NCBI RefSeq assembly: GCF_014652355.1 | Contig: NZ_BMYQ01000013.1 | Coordinates: forward strand, 50,234 to 114,233 | Direction: 5' to 3' | Source: Gemmobacter lanyuensis | GTDB taxonomy: Bacteria > Pseudomonadota > Alphaproteobacteria > Rhodobacterales > Rhodobacteraceae | Length of the DNA stretch: 64,000 nt | In this document: in pieces, positions 52,187 through 60,393 of the stretch | Numbering within the stretch: position 1 is the stretch's first letter | How the letters are laid out: the number at the start of each line of letters is the position of its first letter | Translations under genes and position numbers: made by a program | The notes under the pieces: model-generated | What the model was told of the DNA's origin: nothing | The model's database searches: none | The model's input: the letters and a program-made list of their open reading frames with translations, nothing else

Positions 52187-53416
52187 ATGAGCCGCGCCAT
52201 GCCGATCCCCCGTTATGTCCCCCCGAAACATCGCAGCTATGACGTGGTCATCGTCGGCGGCGCCGCTGTCGGTTCGTCCGTGGCCTACTGGTTGGGCGAG
52301 GAAATGCGCGGGAAACTGTCGGTTCTGGTGGTAGAGCGGGATTCGAGCTACGCGTTTTCCTCGACCGCGCTGTCGACCTCGGCGATCCGGCAGCAGTATT
52401 CGAACCCGATCAATGTGCAGATCAGCCAGTTCGGCGTTGAAATCATTCGCAGTTTTCAGGACCGCATGGCCCCGTATTTTCCGGGCGAACCCGCGCCGGA
52501 TCTGGGATTCAAGGAGTATGGCTATCTCTATTGCTGTTCGCCCGAAGGAGCCGCGTCCGCAAAGGCGCGGGTCGAGATGCAGCGCAGTCTGGGCGCCCAT
52601 ACGGTGTTTCTGGAACCCGAGGCCCTGCAGGCGCAATTCCCCTGGCTGAATGTCGAGGATCTGGGCGGCGGCAGCTGGGGCGCGCAGGCGGAGGGGTGGT
52701 TTGATTCCATGGGGCTTCTCATGGGGTTCCGCCGGGGCGCGCGGGCTTTGGGGGCCGAATACGTCGACAATGCGGTGACGGGGCTGGGTGTGGAATCGGG
52801 GCGGGTGACGACGGTGCAGCTTGCCACGGGCGAGGTGATATCCTGCGGCACGCTGGTCAACGCCGCGGGTCCCCGCGCGCAGCAGGTCGCAGCCATGGCG
52901 GGTCTGTCGATCCCCGTCGCGCCGTTCAAACGCTACAGCTTCGTCTTTTCCAGCGCGACACCCATTCCGGGGCGCATGCCCAATGTCATTGATCTGTCCG
53001 GCACTTTCGTGCGCCCCGAGGGTCCGCTGTTCCTGACCGGCAATACCCCCGGGGATGACGGCCCCGCCGATTACGACGATTTCGCGCCCCGCCACGAAGA
53101 GTTCGAGGATGCGATCTGGCCCGCGCTCTACCACCGCATCCCCTCTTTCGACGCGCTGAAGGTGCAGCAGGCCTGGACCGGGCATTACGAGATGAACATG
53201 CTCGATCATAACGGCATCGTGGGTTTTCACCCCGAGGTGACGAATTTCATGTTCGCCAACGGGTTCTCGGGGCACGGGCTTCAGCAGTCGCCCGCCACGG
53301 GCCGCGGCGTGATGGAGCTGATCGTCCATGGCGGGTTCCGCACCCTGGACCTTTCGCCGATGTGCTATGAACGCATCCCAGCAAACCGCCCCTTCATGGA
53401 AGATGCCGTGATCTGA
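52187..53416 (+). CDS. FAD-dependent oxidoreductase, DAO family (copy 1)
   Basis: The 409-residue flavoenzyme begins SYDVVIVGGAAVGSSVAYWLGEE, the FAD motif, followed by STSAIRQQYSNPINVQISQFGVE. The mid-domain is ALGAEYVDNAVTGLGVESGRVTTVQLATGEV...NAAGPRAQQVAAMAGL, and the C-terminal FAD loop is FMFANGFSGHGLQQSPATGRGVMELI. DAO proteins oxidise amine C-N bonds (glycine, sarcosine, dimethylglycine, imino acids) to imines and H2O2 or pass electrons onward. A paralogue lies tail-to-tail at 53459-54667. ATG 52187 lacks a strong Shine-Dalgarno; ATG 52199 is an alternative. Confidence 0.87.
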   Translation: MSRAMPIPRYVPPKHRSYDVVIVGGAAVGSSVAYWLGEEMRGKLSVLVVERDSSYAFSSTALSTSAIRQQYSNPINVQISQFGVEIIRSFQDRMAPYFPGEPAPDLGFKEYGYLYCCSPEGAASAKARVEMQRSLGAHTVFLEPEALQAQFPWLNVEDLGGGSWGAQAEGWFDSMGLLMGFRRGARALGAEYVDNAVTGLGVESGRVTTVQLATGEVISCGTLVNAAGPRAQQVAAMAGLSIPVAPFKRYSFVFSSATPIPGRMPNVIDLSGTFVRPEGPLFLTGNTPGDDGPADYDDFAPRHEEFEDAIWPALYHRIPSFDALKVQQAWTGHYEMNMLDHNGIVGFHPEVTNFMFANGFSGHGLQQSPATGRGVMELIVHGGFRTLDLSPMCYERIPANRPFMEDAVI

Positions 53417-53428
53417 TCCAGATCACGG
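53406..53428. terminator. Hairpin between convergent DAO genes
   Basis: CCGTGATCT (53406-53414) and AGATCACGG (53420-53428) form a perfect 9-bp stem with loop GATCC. The stem includes the stop codon of the + gene. It could terminate from either side, although no T-run follows. Confidence 0.45.
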
Positions 53429-53458
53429 CACCCCGATGTTCCGCAAAGGTCGATGATG

Positions 53459-54667
53459 TCAAATGACGGCTTTTTCCAAGAACGGACGCCCTTCGAGGAT
53501 GCGCTCATAGCCGACCTCGGTGAGATCCAGCGTGCGATAGGCGCCGTATATCAGCAATTCGGCCACCCCGCGCCCGGCGGCGGGGCCTTGCTGCAACCCG
53601 TGACCGGAATAGCCATTGGCAAAGACAAAGTTTGTCACCTGCGGATGGCGGCCGACGATCAGGTTATGGTCCAGGCTGTTGAAATCGTAATGCCCGGCCC
53701 ATTGATTGACGACCTTGATCGCCTCGAACGCAGGTGACCGTTCTGCCAGCGTCGGCCAAATCTGGTCTTCGAATTCGGTCCAGCGCGGTTCGAAATCGTC
53801 CCAGTCGACGGCGGGGTCTTCCAGCGGCGGAGCGCCTGACAGGAAGAACCGGCCTTCGGGGCGGCAGAACACCCCCGAGGGATCGATCATCAGCGGCAGT
53901 CGGCCGCCATTCACCGTGGCGCTACCCTCGGGCGTTTTGGCGCAGTCGAACACAAAGAGCGTGCGCTTGCGCGGTTCAACCGGGACATCCAGCCCCGCCA
54001 TGCGCGCCGTCAGCGCCGCCCGCGGACCCGAGGCATTCACCACCGCCCCGGCCTGCACGCTTGCACCGGATTTCAGCGTGACACCCGTCACCCGGTCGCC
54101 CGCGCGGGAAATCGCCACCACCTCATCGGTGATGTAATCCACACCCAGTTCACGTGCCTTGGCCTTGAAACCGTTCATCAGCCCGGTGTTGGAAAACCAG
54201 CCCTCGCCCGATTGGCCATAGCTTGCCAGACGAATGTCATCGACATTCAGATGCGGGAAGGCGCGGTGCAGATCCTCTTGCCCCCAGAGGACGACATCCG
54301 CACCGCAGGCGCGCTGAACCTCATGGTTTTCGCGCAGCGTCTGTTCCTGTTCGGCGGTATTGGCAAGGAAAAGATAGCCGCCCTGATGGAAGTTCAGATC
54401 CGGCGCCGCTTCGCCCGCGACCTGCATGGTCCGGGCAAAGTCGCGGATGAAGGCGCTGCCGAACTGGCTGATCTTCACGTTGATCGGGTTGGAAAACTGC
54501 ACCCGGATCGACGAGGAGGACAGCGAGGTCGAGGCATAGCGATAGGTCGGGTCGCGTTCGACCACGAGGACTGACCCGTTGAAATCAGGGTTCGACGCCA
54601 GAAAATAGGCGACGGCAGAGCCGATGACCGCCCCGCCCACGATAACTACGTCGTAAGACGCCTTCAT
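53459..54667 (-). CDS. FAD-dependent oxidoreductase, DAO family (copy 2)
   Basis: The 402-residue protein parallels copy 1 along its length: YDVVIVGGAVIGSAVAYFLAS, SSSSIRVQFSNPINVKISQFGSA, NASGPRAALTARMAGL and FVFANGYSGHGLQQGPAAGRGVAELLI. It therefore belongs to the same subfamily and is a likely old duplicate with a different substrate. It is the last of six genes joined by tiny overlaps; its ATG overlaps the stop of the uronate-dehydrogenase-like gene by 4 nt. The product imine would be a RidA substrate. Its exact amine is unknown. Confidence 0.87.
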   Translation of the reverse strand: MKASYDVVIVGGAVIGSAVAYFLASNPDFNGSVLVVERDPTYRYASTSLSSSSIRVQFSNPINVKISQFGSAFIRDFARTMQVAGEAAPDLNFHQGGYLFLANTAEQEQTLRENHEVQRACGADVVLWGQEDLHRAFPHLNVDDIRLASYGQSGEGWFSNTGLMNGFKAKARELGVDYITDEVVAISRAGDRVTGVTLKSGASVQAGAVVNASGPRAALTARMAGLDVPVEPRKRTLFVFDCAKTPEGSATVNGGRLPLMIDPSGVFCRPEGRFFLSGAPPLEDPAVDWDDFEPRWTEFEDQIWPTLAERSPAFEAIKVVNQWAGHYDFNSLDHNLIVGRHPQVTNFVFANGYSGHGLQQGPAAGRGVAELLIYGAYRTLDLTEVGYERILEGRPFLEKAVI

Positions 54668-55482
54668 TTTTCCGCCTCATCATCCGGGTGGCCCAGATCG
54701 ACGAACCAGCCGCCCAGATGCTGCACCGCAGGGGCCTTCGGATCGGGAACCGGGGTGCGGGCTTCAACCGCGGCACGGAAGGCTTCGGTATTGTCCTGCG
54801 GGCGATAGCCGAGGTGATCGGCCAGACGGTTGTCCACCGGCTTGACCGCATTATCGGAAATCCCGAAGGACACGGTAAAGCCCACACGCGGCGCAGTCAG
54901 GGCGGCGGCGGTCAAGCGGTTGCAATCTTCAAACGACAGCCAGGACCAGAGCATCCGCCGGTCTGCCGGTTCCGGGAAGGACGAAAAGATGCGCAAAGCC
55001 ACGCTTTCGATGCCGAACTTGTCCCAGTAGAGACGGCCCAGATCCTCGACAAAGCATTTCGACAGTCCATAAAGCCCGTCGGGACGATGCGGGGCATTGG
55101 TGTCGATATGATCTTCCAGCCGATGATAGCCGATCGCATGCACCGACGAGGCATAGACCACCCGTTTGACGCCGTGTTTCCGCGCGGCCTCATAGATGTG
55201 GTAGCTGCCGCGGATATTGGAATCGAGGATCTCTTGCCAGGGGCGCTCCATCGGGGCGCCGCCGAAATGCACGATGGCATCGCAGCCTTCGACCGCCGCC
55301 ATCACTGCCGCGTCATCGGCCAGATCAAAGGTGACGGACTCTTCATTCGGCGCAAGGTCGGTGATGCCGTTGCGGCTGGCCAGACGCAGCTTCCGCGCCA
55401 GCGGCGCAAGACCGCGGCGCAGTTCGGTGCCAAGGCGCCCTGCGGCGCCGGTGATCAGGATGGTATCGTAACGCGGGGTCAT
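54664..55482 (-). CDS. NAD-dependent epimerase/dehydratase family, uronate dehydrogenase-like
   Basis: The 272-residue extended SDR has TGAAGRLGTELRRGLAPLA at the N-terminus, catalytic Ser in YASSVHAIGYH and Tyr138/Lys142 in YGLSKCFVE. The block FDKFG-like WDKFGIESVALRIFSSFPEPADRRMLWSWLS closely follows the pattern I recall for Agrobacterium uronate dehydrogenase. Those enzymes oxidise galacturonate or glucuronate to aldarolactones with NAD+. Together with an aldehyde dehydrogenase of 2-oxoglutarate-semialdehyde type at 62189, it hints at oxidation of a sugar-acid-like compound. Start and stop both overlap neighbours by 4 nt. Confidence 0.8.
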   Translation of the reverse strand: MTPRYDTILITGAAGRLGTELRRGLAPLARKLRLASRNGITDLAPNEESVTFDLADDAAVMAAVEGCDAIVHFGGAPMERPWQEILDSNIRGSYHIYEAARKHGVKRVVYASSVHAIGYHRLEDHIDTNAPHRPDGLYGLSKCFVEDLGRLYWDKFGIESVALRIFSSFPEPADRRMLWSWLSFEDCNRLTAAALTAPRVGFTVSFGISDNAVKPVDNRLADHLGYRPQDNTEAFRAAVEARTPVPDPKAPAVQHLGGWFVDLGHPDDEAEK

Positions 55483-56690
55483 TTGGCCTCCGAAAGGGCA
55501 GATACGGCGCGGCCGATCCGGGCAATCGCCTCGGTCAGCACCGCGTCCGAGGTCGCGGTCGAGATGCGGAAAAAGGGTGACAGCCCATAGGCCGATCCCG
55601 GCACCGAAGAAACATGCCCCTCGGCCAGCAGGTAATTGGCGACAGCCACGTCATCGGTCAGGATGTCGCCCTTTGGGGTGCGTTTGCCGATCAGACCGGC
55701 GCAGCCGATATAGGCATAGAAGGCGCCTTCCGGCGGGGGCAGCGTCAGGCCGGGGATCTGGGCCACGCCCGCGACCACCAGATCGCGCCGCCGTTCAAAG
55801 GCCGCGCGAAACGCGCCCACGCAATCCTGCGGGCCAGTCAGCGCAGCCAGCGCCGCCGCCTGCATCGGGGCCGCGACCGAGGTGCAGGATTGGCTTTGCA
55901 CCGTGTTCATCGCCTTGATCAGCGGGGCCGGACCCGCCGCATAGCCCACACGCCAGCCGGTCATGGCATAGGCCTTTGCCACACCATTCACGATCAGCGT
56001 GCGCGATTTCAGTTCGGGGCAGGCCTTGCCGAAAGACACGAATGCGCGCCCGTCAAAGATGATATGTTCGTAGATCTCATCCGACAGGATCAGGATCTGC
56101 GGATGGCGGGCCAGCACTGCCCCCAGCGCCTGCAGCTCGGCTGCCGAATAAACCGCGCCCGAAGGGTTCCCGGGTGCATTCAGGAACAGCCATTTGGTGC
56201 GGGGGGTGATCGCAGCCTCCAGCACCTCGGGCGTCAGGCGAAAGCCCGCCTCGGCGCTGCAAATCGGGGTGACGGGGGCGCCGCCCAGCAGTTTCACCAT
56301 CTCAGGGTAGCTGACGAAATAGGGGGCGGGCAGGATCGCCTCATCCCCATCGTTCAGGGTGGCCATCAGCGCGTTGAAGATGATCTGCTTGGCACCATTG
56401 GCCACGACGATATCATCGGGGCCATAGTCCAACCCGTTCTCGCGCCGGAACTTTTCGGCCACAGCCGCCCGCAGCGCCGGCGTCCCGGCCGAGGCGGTAT
56501 AGAGCGTTTCACCCCGCAGCGCCGCCGCATGGGCGGCTTCGGCCACATGCGGCGGCGTCGGGAAATCCGGCTCGCCCAGACCGAGGTCGATCACATCCAC
56601 CCCGGTCGCCCGCAGCGCCTTGGCTGCCATCGAGGCCGCCATCGAGGCCGAGGGTTTGACTGCCGCAAGGCGGCCCGCCACATAGGTCAT
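55479..56690 (-). CDS. PLP-dependent aminotransferase (class I/II, aspartate aminotransferase-like)
   Basis: The 403-residue fold-type I enzyme has IDLGLGEPDFPTPPHV, LYTASAGTPALRAAVA, NAPGNPSGAVYS, DEIYEHIIFDG and the PLP Lys239 in NGVAKAYAMTGWRVGYAAG. The C-terminal substrate Arg lies in FFRISTAT. It swaps an amino group between an amino acid and a 2-oxoacid, giving an entry or exit point for nitrogen in this gene cluster. It overlaps the hydantoinase B stop by 4 nt and the uronate-dehydrogenase-like start by 4 nt. Confidence 0.92.
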   Translation of the reverse strand: MTYVAGRLAAVKPSASMAASMAAKALRATGVDVIDLGLGEPDFPTPPHVAEAAHAAALRGETLYTASAGTPALRAAVAEKFRRENGLDYGPDDIVVANGAKQIIFNALMATLNDGDEAILPAPYFVSYPEMVKLLGGAPVTPICSAEAGFRLTPEVLEAAITPRTKWLFLNAPGNPSGAVYSAAELQALGAVLARHPQILILSDEIYEHIIFDGRAFVSFGKACPELKSRTLIVNGVAKAYAMTGWRVGYAAGPAPLIKAMNTVQSQSCTSVAAPMQAAALAALTGPQDCVGAFRAAFERRRDLVVAGVAQIPGLTLPPPEGAFYAYIGCAGLIGKRTPKGDILTDDVAVANYLLAEGHVSSVPGSAYGLSPFFRISTATSDAVLTEAIARIGRAVSALSEAK

Positions 56691-58309
56691 TTGCGATCTC
56701 CGCTCAGATAGCCTTTCAGGATGTCATTGGCCCGGGCCTGCGGGTCGCGCAGGGCGGGGTCGCCATATCCGCCGCCGCCGGGCAGATGCAGCACGAGCTT
56801 GCGGCCCGCGGGCACGTGCTGCCAGCCTTTTGGCTTCAAGCGCGTCCCGTCGTCCAGTGCTGCCATGCCGGGGGCACCATTCTGCCCTCCGTCACGGCCG
56901 CGCGGCGCGTTCTGGATACGGTCGAACATGGCCGAAAAGTCAAATTCATGACCCTCGGCCGGGGCGATTTCGATGATCTGGCCCAGACCGCCGCGATACT
57001 GGCCATCGCCTGCGGAATCCGGGCGCAGCTCTTTGCGCCAGATCACCACGGGGCCGGTATGTTCGGTCGCCTCGATCGGCATGGTCATCACACCCGAGGG
57101 GAAGGCCGTCGCGTTCAGGCCATCCTGTTCGGGCCGCGCGCCCATCCCGCCCGAGTTGAACATCAGGATCTCGGCCCGGCGGCCGTCCTGCCCGGCGGCG
57201 GGGCGCACCGACATATGGATGTTCCACAGCGCGCCCGAACCTTCCGCCAGGATCTTGCCCGGCAGCGCCTGCGCGAGCGCGCCCAGCACCAGATCGGGCA
57301 CCATATGGCCAAAGACATGCCGCAGGCTGACCGGCGCGGGCCGCGGCGCGTTCAGGATGTTTTCAGGCGAGGATACGGTGAAAGGTTCGAGCGAGGCCCA
57401 GTTGTTCGGAATGTCGGGCGCCACCACGCATTTCATCGCATAGCAGGCATAGGCCTTGGTATAGATGATCGGCACGTTGATGCCCCAGCGGCTGATGCCA
57501 TCGGTGCCACCGAAATCGACATTGACCGTCTCGCCGCGGGTTTCCAGCGTCGCCATCAGCTTGACAGGCGTGTCATAGCCATCGGTCACCATGACATTCG
57601 TCCAGGCACCGCGCGGCAGCGCCGCGATCCGTTCCAGCGTGGCGGCGCGGGTGCGGGCGAAGATGAAGTCCCCCAGGTCATCCAGCGTATCGAGACCGAT
57701 CTCCTCCATCATGGCGATCAACCGATTGTGGCCGACATCGTTGCACGCCGCGAGCGAGTAGAAATCGCCCACCACCTGATTGGCCTCGCGCACATTGGTG
57801 CGCAGAATGCGGACCAGATCGGCGTTCACCACGCCACGTTCGGCGAATTTCATGATCGGGATCTGGATGCCTTCCTCATAGACCGATTTGCCATCGGCCC
57901 CGAAGCCACGCCCGCCCACATCCACCACATGCGCGGTGCAGGCGAAGAAGCCGACCAGCGTATCGCCCTTGAAGCTCGGCGAAACCATGGTGATGTCATG
58001 CAGGTGGCCCGTGCCCTGCCAGGGGTCATTGGTCACATAGGTATCGCCGGGGAACATGTTCTCGCGGCCGATTTCGGCGATGAAATGCAGCACCGCCTCG
58101 GCCATGGTGTTGACGTGGCCGGGGGTGCCGGTCACCGCCTGCGCCAGCATCCGGCCCGCAGGGTCGAAGACCCCCGCCGAAAGGTCGCCCGCTTCGCGCA
58201 CAGAAGTGGAAAAGGCGGTGCGCAGCAGTGTCATGGCCTGTTCTTCCACCACGGAAATCAGGCGGTTCCACATGACCTGCATGTGGATTTCACGGGTCTG
58301 GTCGGACAT
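56687..58309 (-). CDS. Hydantoinase B/oxoprolinase family subunit
   Basis: The 540-residue protein has the HyuB pattern: MWNRLISVVEEQAMTLLRTAFSTSVREAGDLSAGVFDP, GHVNTMAEAVLHFI, FPGDTYVTNDPWQGTGHLHDITMVSP, and the C-terminal PGGGGYGDP. HyuB pairs with HyuA in ATP-dependent hydrolysis of cyclic amides (N-methylhydantoin, 5-oxoproline) or, in some branches, in acetone/acetophenone carboxylation. Its ATG shares a base with the HyuA stop (TGATG). It is about the usual length. Confidence 0.92.
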   Translation of the reverse strand: MSDQTREIHMQVMWNRLISVVEEQAMTLLRTAFSTSVREAGDLSAGVFDPAGRMLAQAVTGTPGHVNTMAEAVLHFIAEIGRENMFPGDTYVTNDPWQGTGHLHDITMVSPSFKGDTLVGFFACTAHVVDVGGRGFGADGKSVYEEGIQIPIMKFAERGVVNADLVRILRTNVREANQVVGDFYSLAACNDVGHNRLIAMMEEIGLDTLDDLGDFIFARTRAATLERIAALPRGAWTNVMVTDGYDTPVKLMATLETRGETVNVDFGGTDGISRWGINVPIIYTKAYACYAMKCVVAPDIPNNWASLEPFTVSSPENILNAPRPAPVSLRHVFGHMVPDLVLGALAQALPGKILAEGSGALWNIHMSVRPAAGQDGRRAEILMFNSGGMGARPEQDGLNATAFPSGVMTMPIEATEHTGPVVIWRKELRPDSAGDGQYRGGLGQIIEIAPAEGHEFDFSAMFDRIQNAPRGRDGGQNGAPGMAALDDGTRLKPKGWQHVPAGRKLVLHLPGGGGYGDPALRDPQARANDILKGYLSGDRK

Positions 58310-60393
58310 CAGACGATCTCCTTGCGAAGCATCAGAAGCGAGCCGTCGGATTGCATCACGACGTCGAAGGGGGCGGTGACCACGGTCGAGGTTTCGCGTT
58401 CCACCACCACGGCGGGGCCAGAGACGCGGTCGCCGGGGGCGAGGCTGTCGCGCGCGACGATGCCCGTTTGCAGCACGCTGGCCGAGGACGGATCAAAGAC
58501 CGCGCGCGATTGCGGTGCCGAAAAGCTGCGGCTGCCGTGGGTCAGCGTGGCCGGTTCCGGCGCAGGGCGTTCATCGGCAGCCTTGACCGAAATGGTCACA
58601 ATCTCGATCTCAAGCCCCGAAAGACCATCGATGGCGCGTCCGAAGAACCGGGCATAGGCATCCAGGAACCGGGTGCGGATCAGTTCAACATCCGCCGCGG
58701 TGAAGGCACGGTCGGGCAGCGGAACCGGAATTTCCCAGCCTTGGCCGCGATAGCGCATGAACGCCACGATTTCGCAGAGGATCTTGCCCTCGGTGCCCTG
58801 ACGCACAAAACCCTCAGCCGTGGTCTTCAGATCGGCGATCAGGCCGTTCACGGTCGCCGCATCGAATGTGCTGAGGCCGATGATACGCGAGGCAAGCGAT
58901 TCATAGCCGAAGGGCGCCTTGAGGAAACCGATGGCCGACCCCACCCCTGCCCCCGGCGGGATCAGGCAGCGATCGATGCCCAGCTTTTCGCAGAGCCGTG
59001 CAGCGTGCAGCGGTGCCGCACCACCAAAGGCCACCATCATGTTGTCCGAGATGTTCTTGCCGTTTTCCACCGCATGAACGCGGGCGGCGTTGGCCATGTT
59101 CTCGTCCACCACCTCGCCAATACCGAAGGCGGCCGATTGCGCCGAGAGGCCGAGCCGGTCGCCGACATGCGCGGCAATCGCGCCGGCGGCCAGATCGGTC
59201 GAAAGCTTGATCGCGCCACCTGCAAAATTGTCCGGGTCAAGTTTGCCGAGGATCAGGTCCGCATCAGTGATCGCCGGGCGTTGGCCGCCGCGCTGATAGC
59301 AGGCCGGGCCGGGTTCGGAAGCCGCACTTTCCGGGCCGGTCTGGATGCGCCCCATGGCATCGACCCAGGCGATGGAGCCACCGCCAGCGCCAATCTCGAT
59401 CATCTCGATCACCGGGATGGAGATCGGCATCCCCGAACCCTTGGCGAAACGCGTGGTGCGCGCAACCTCGAACGAGCGGGCGGTTTTCGGGGCGAAATCC
59501 TCGATCAGACAGATCTTGGCAGTGGTGCCGCCCATGTCATAGCTGACGACCTTTTCAAGGCCAAAGCGCCGCGCCACATCGGCGGCAAAGATCGCGCCAC
59601 CTGCCGGGCCGCTTTCTACCAGACGCACCGGGAATTCGGCGGCGGTTTCCACGGAGACCAGACCGCCCCCGGAATGGATCATGAAGACCGGGCAGGTTGC
59701 GCCCTTTTCGGCCAGCCGCACTTGCAGCCGGTCAAGGTAGCTTGCCATCTGCGGGCGCACATAGGCATTGGCGCAAACGGTGTTGAACCGCTCGAATTCC
59801 CGCATCTGCGGCGAGACTTCGGACGAGACCGAGATTGGCAGATCCACTTTGGCGCCGATGATTTCGCGGGCACGGGCCTCATGCGCGGGGTTCAGGTAGG
59901 CGTGGATAAAGCCGATGGCCACAGCCCCATAACCGCCCGAGGCGATCTGGTCGGCAATCGCCTCCAATGCGGCCTCGTCCAGCGCCGCGAGTTCTTGCCC
60001 CTGCGCGCCGATGCGACCAGCCACGGTGAAGCGATCCTCGCGCGGCACCAGCGGCGTGGGCAGCGTCAGGTTCAGGTCATATTGGTCAAAGCGGCTTTCG
60101 GTCCGCATCTCGATCACGTCACGGAAGCCCTCGGTGGTGACGAAGGCCGTGCGCGCGCCACGCCGTTCGATCAGCGCATTGGTGGCCAGCGTCGTGCCGT
60201 GGATCACGATCTCCAGATCGGCATAGCCGATGCCGGCATCGGCCAGAACAATGTCCATGCCATCAAGAATGGCCTGTTCGGGGGCGGTGTAGTTGGTGAG
60301 AACCTTGGTCGAAATGATCTTGCCCCGGAGATCCAGCGCAATATCGGTAAAGGTGCCGCCGATATCGGCCCCCAGTCGGATCGAGGAAGTCAT
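58309..60393 (-). CDS. Hydantoinase A/oxoprolinase family subunit
   Basis: The 694-residue protein has the actin-like ATPase N-terminus GADIGGTFTDIALDLRGKIISTKVLT, ERRGARTAFVTTEGFRDVIEMRTESRFDQYDLNL, the phosphate-2 motif SYDMGGTTAKICLIED and the adenosine region MVAFGGAAPLHAARLCEKLGI. HyuA supplies ATP-driven activation of the lactam or ketone. It overlaps the ThDP enzyme stop by 4 nt upstream and HyuB by 1 nt downstream, so an equal supply of A and B subunits is likely. Confidence 0.92.
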   Translation of the reverse strand: MTSSIRLGADIGGTFTDIALDLRGKIISTKVLTNYTAPEQAILDGMDIVLADAGIGYADLEIVIHGTTLATNALIERRGARTAFVTTEGFRDVIEMRTESRFDQYDLNLTLPTPLVPREDRFTVAGRIGAQGQELAALDEAALEAIADQIASGGYGAVAIGFIHAYLNPAHEARAREIIGAKVDLPISVSSEVSPQMREFERFNTVCANAYVRPQMASYLDRLQVRLAEKGATCPVFMIHSGGGLVSVETAAEFPVRLVESGPAGGAIFAADVARRFGLEKVVSYDMGGTTAKICLIEDFAPKTARSFEVARTTRFAKGSGMPISIPVIEMIEIGAGGGSIAWVDAMGRIQTGPESAASEPGPACYQRGGQRPAITDADLILGKLDPDNFAGGAIKLSTDLAAGAIAAHVGDRLGLSAQSAAFGIGEVVDENMANAARVHAVENGKNISDNMMVAFGGAAPLHAARLCEKLGIDRCLIPPGAGVGSAIGFLKAPFGYESLASRIIGLSTFDAATVNGLIADLKTTAEGFVRQGTEGKILCEIVAFMRYRGQGWEIPVPLPDRAFTAADVELIRTRFLDAYARFFGRAIDGLSGLEIEIVTISVKAADERPAPEPATLTHGSRSFSAPQSRAVFDPSSASVLQTGIVARDSLAPGDRVSGPAVVVERETSTVVTAPFDVVMQSDGSLLMLRKEIV

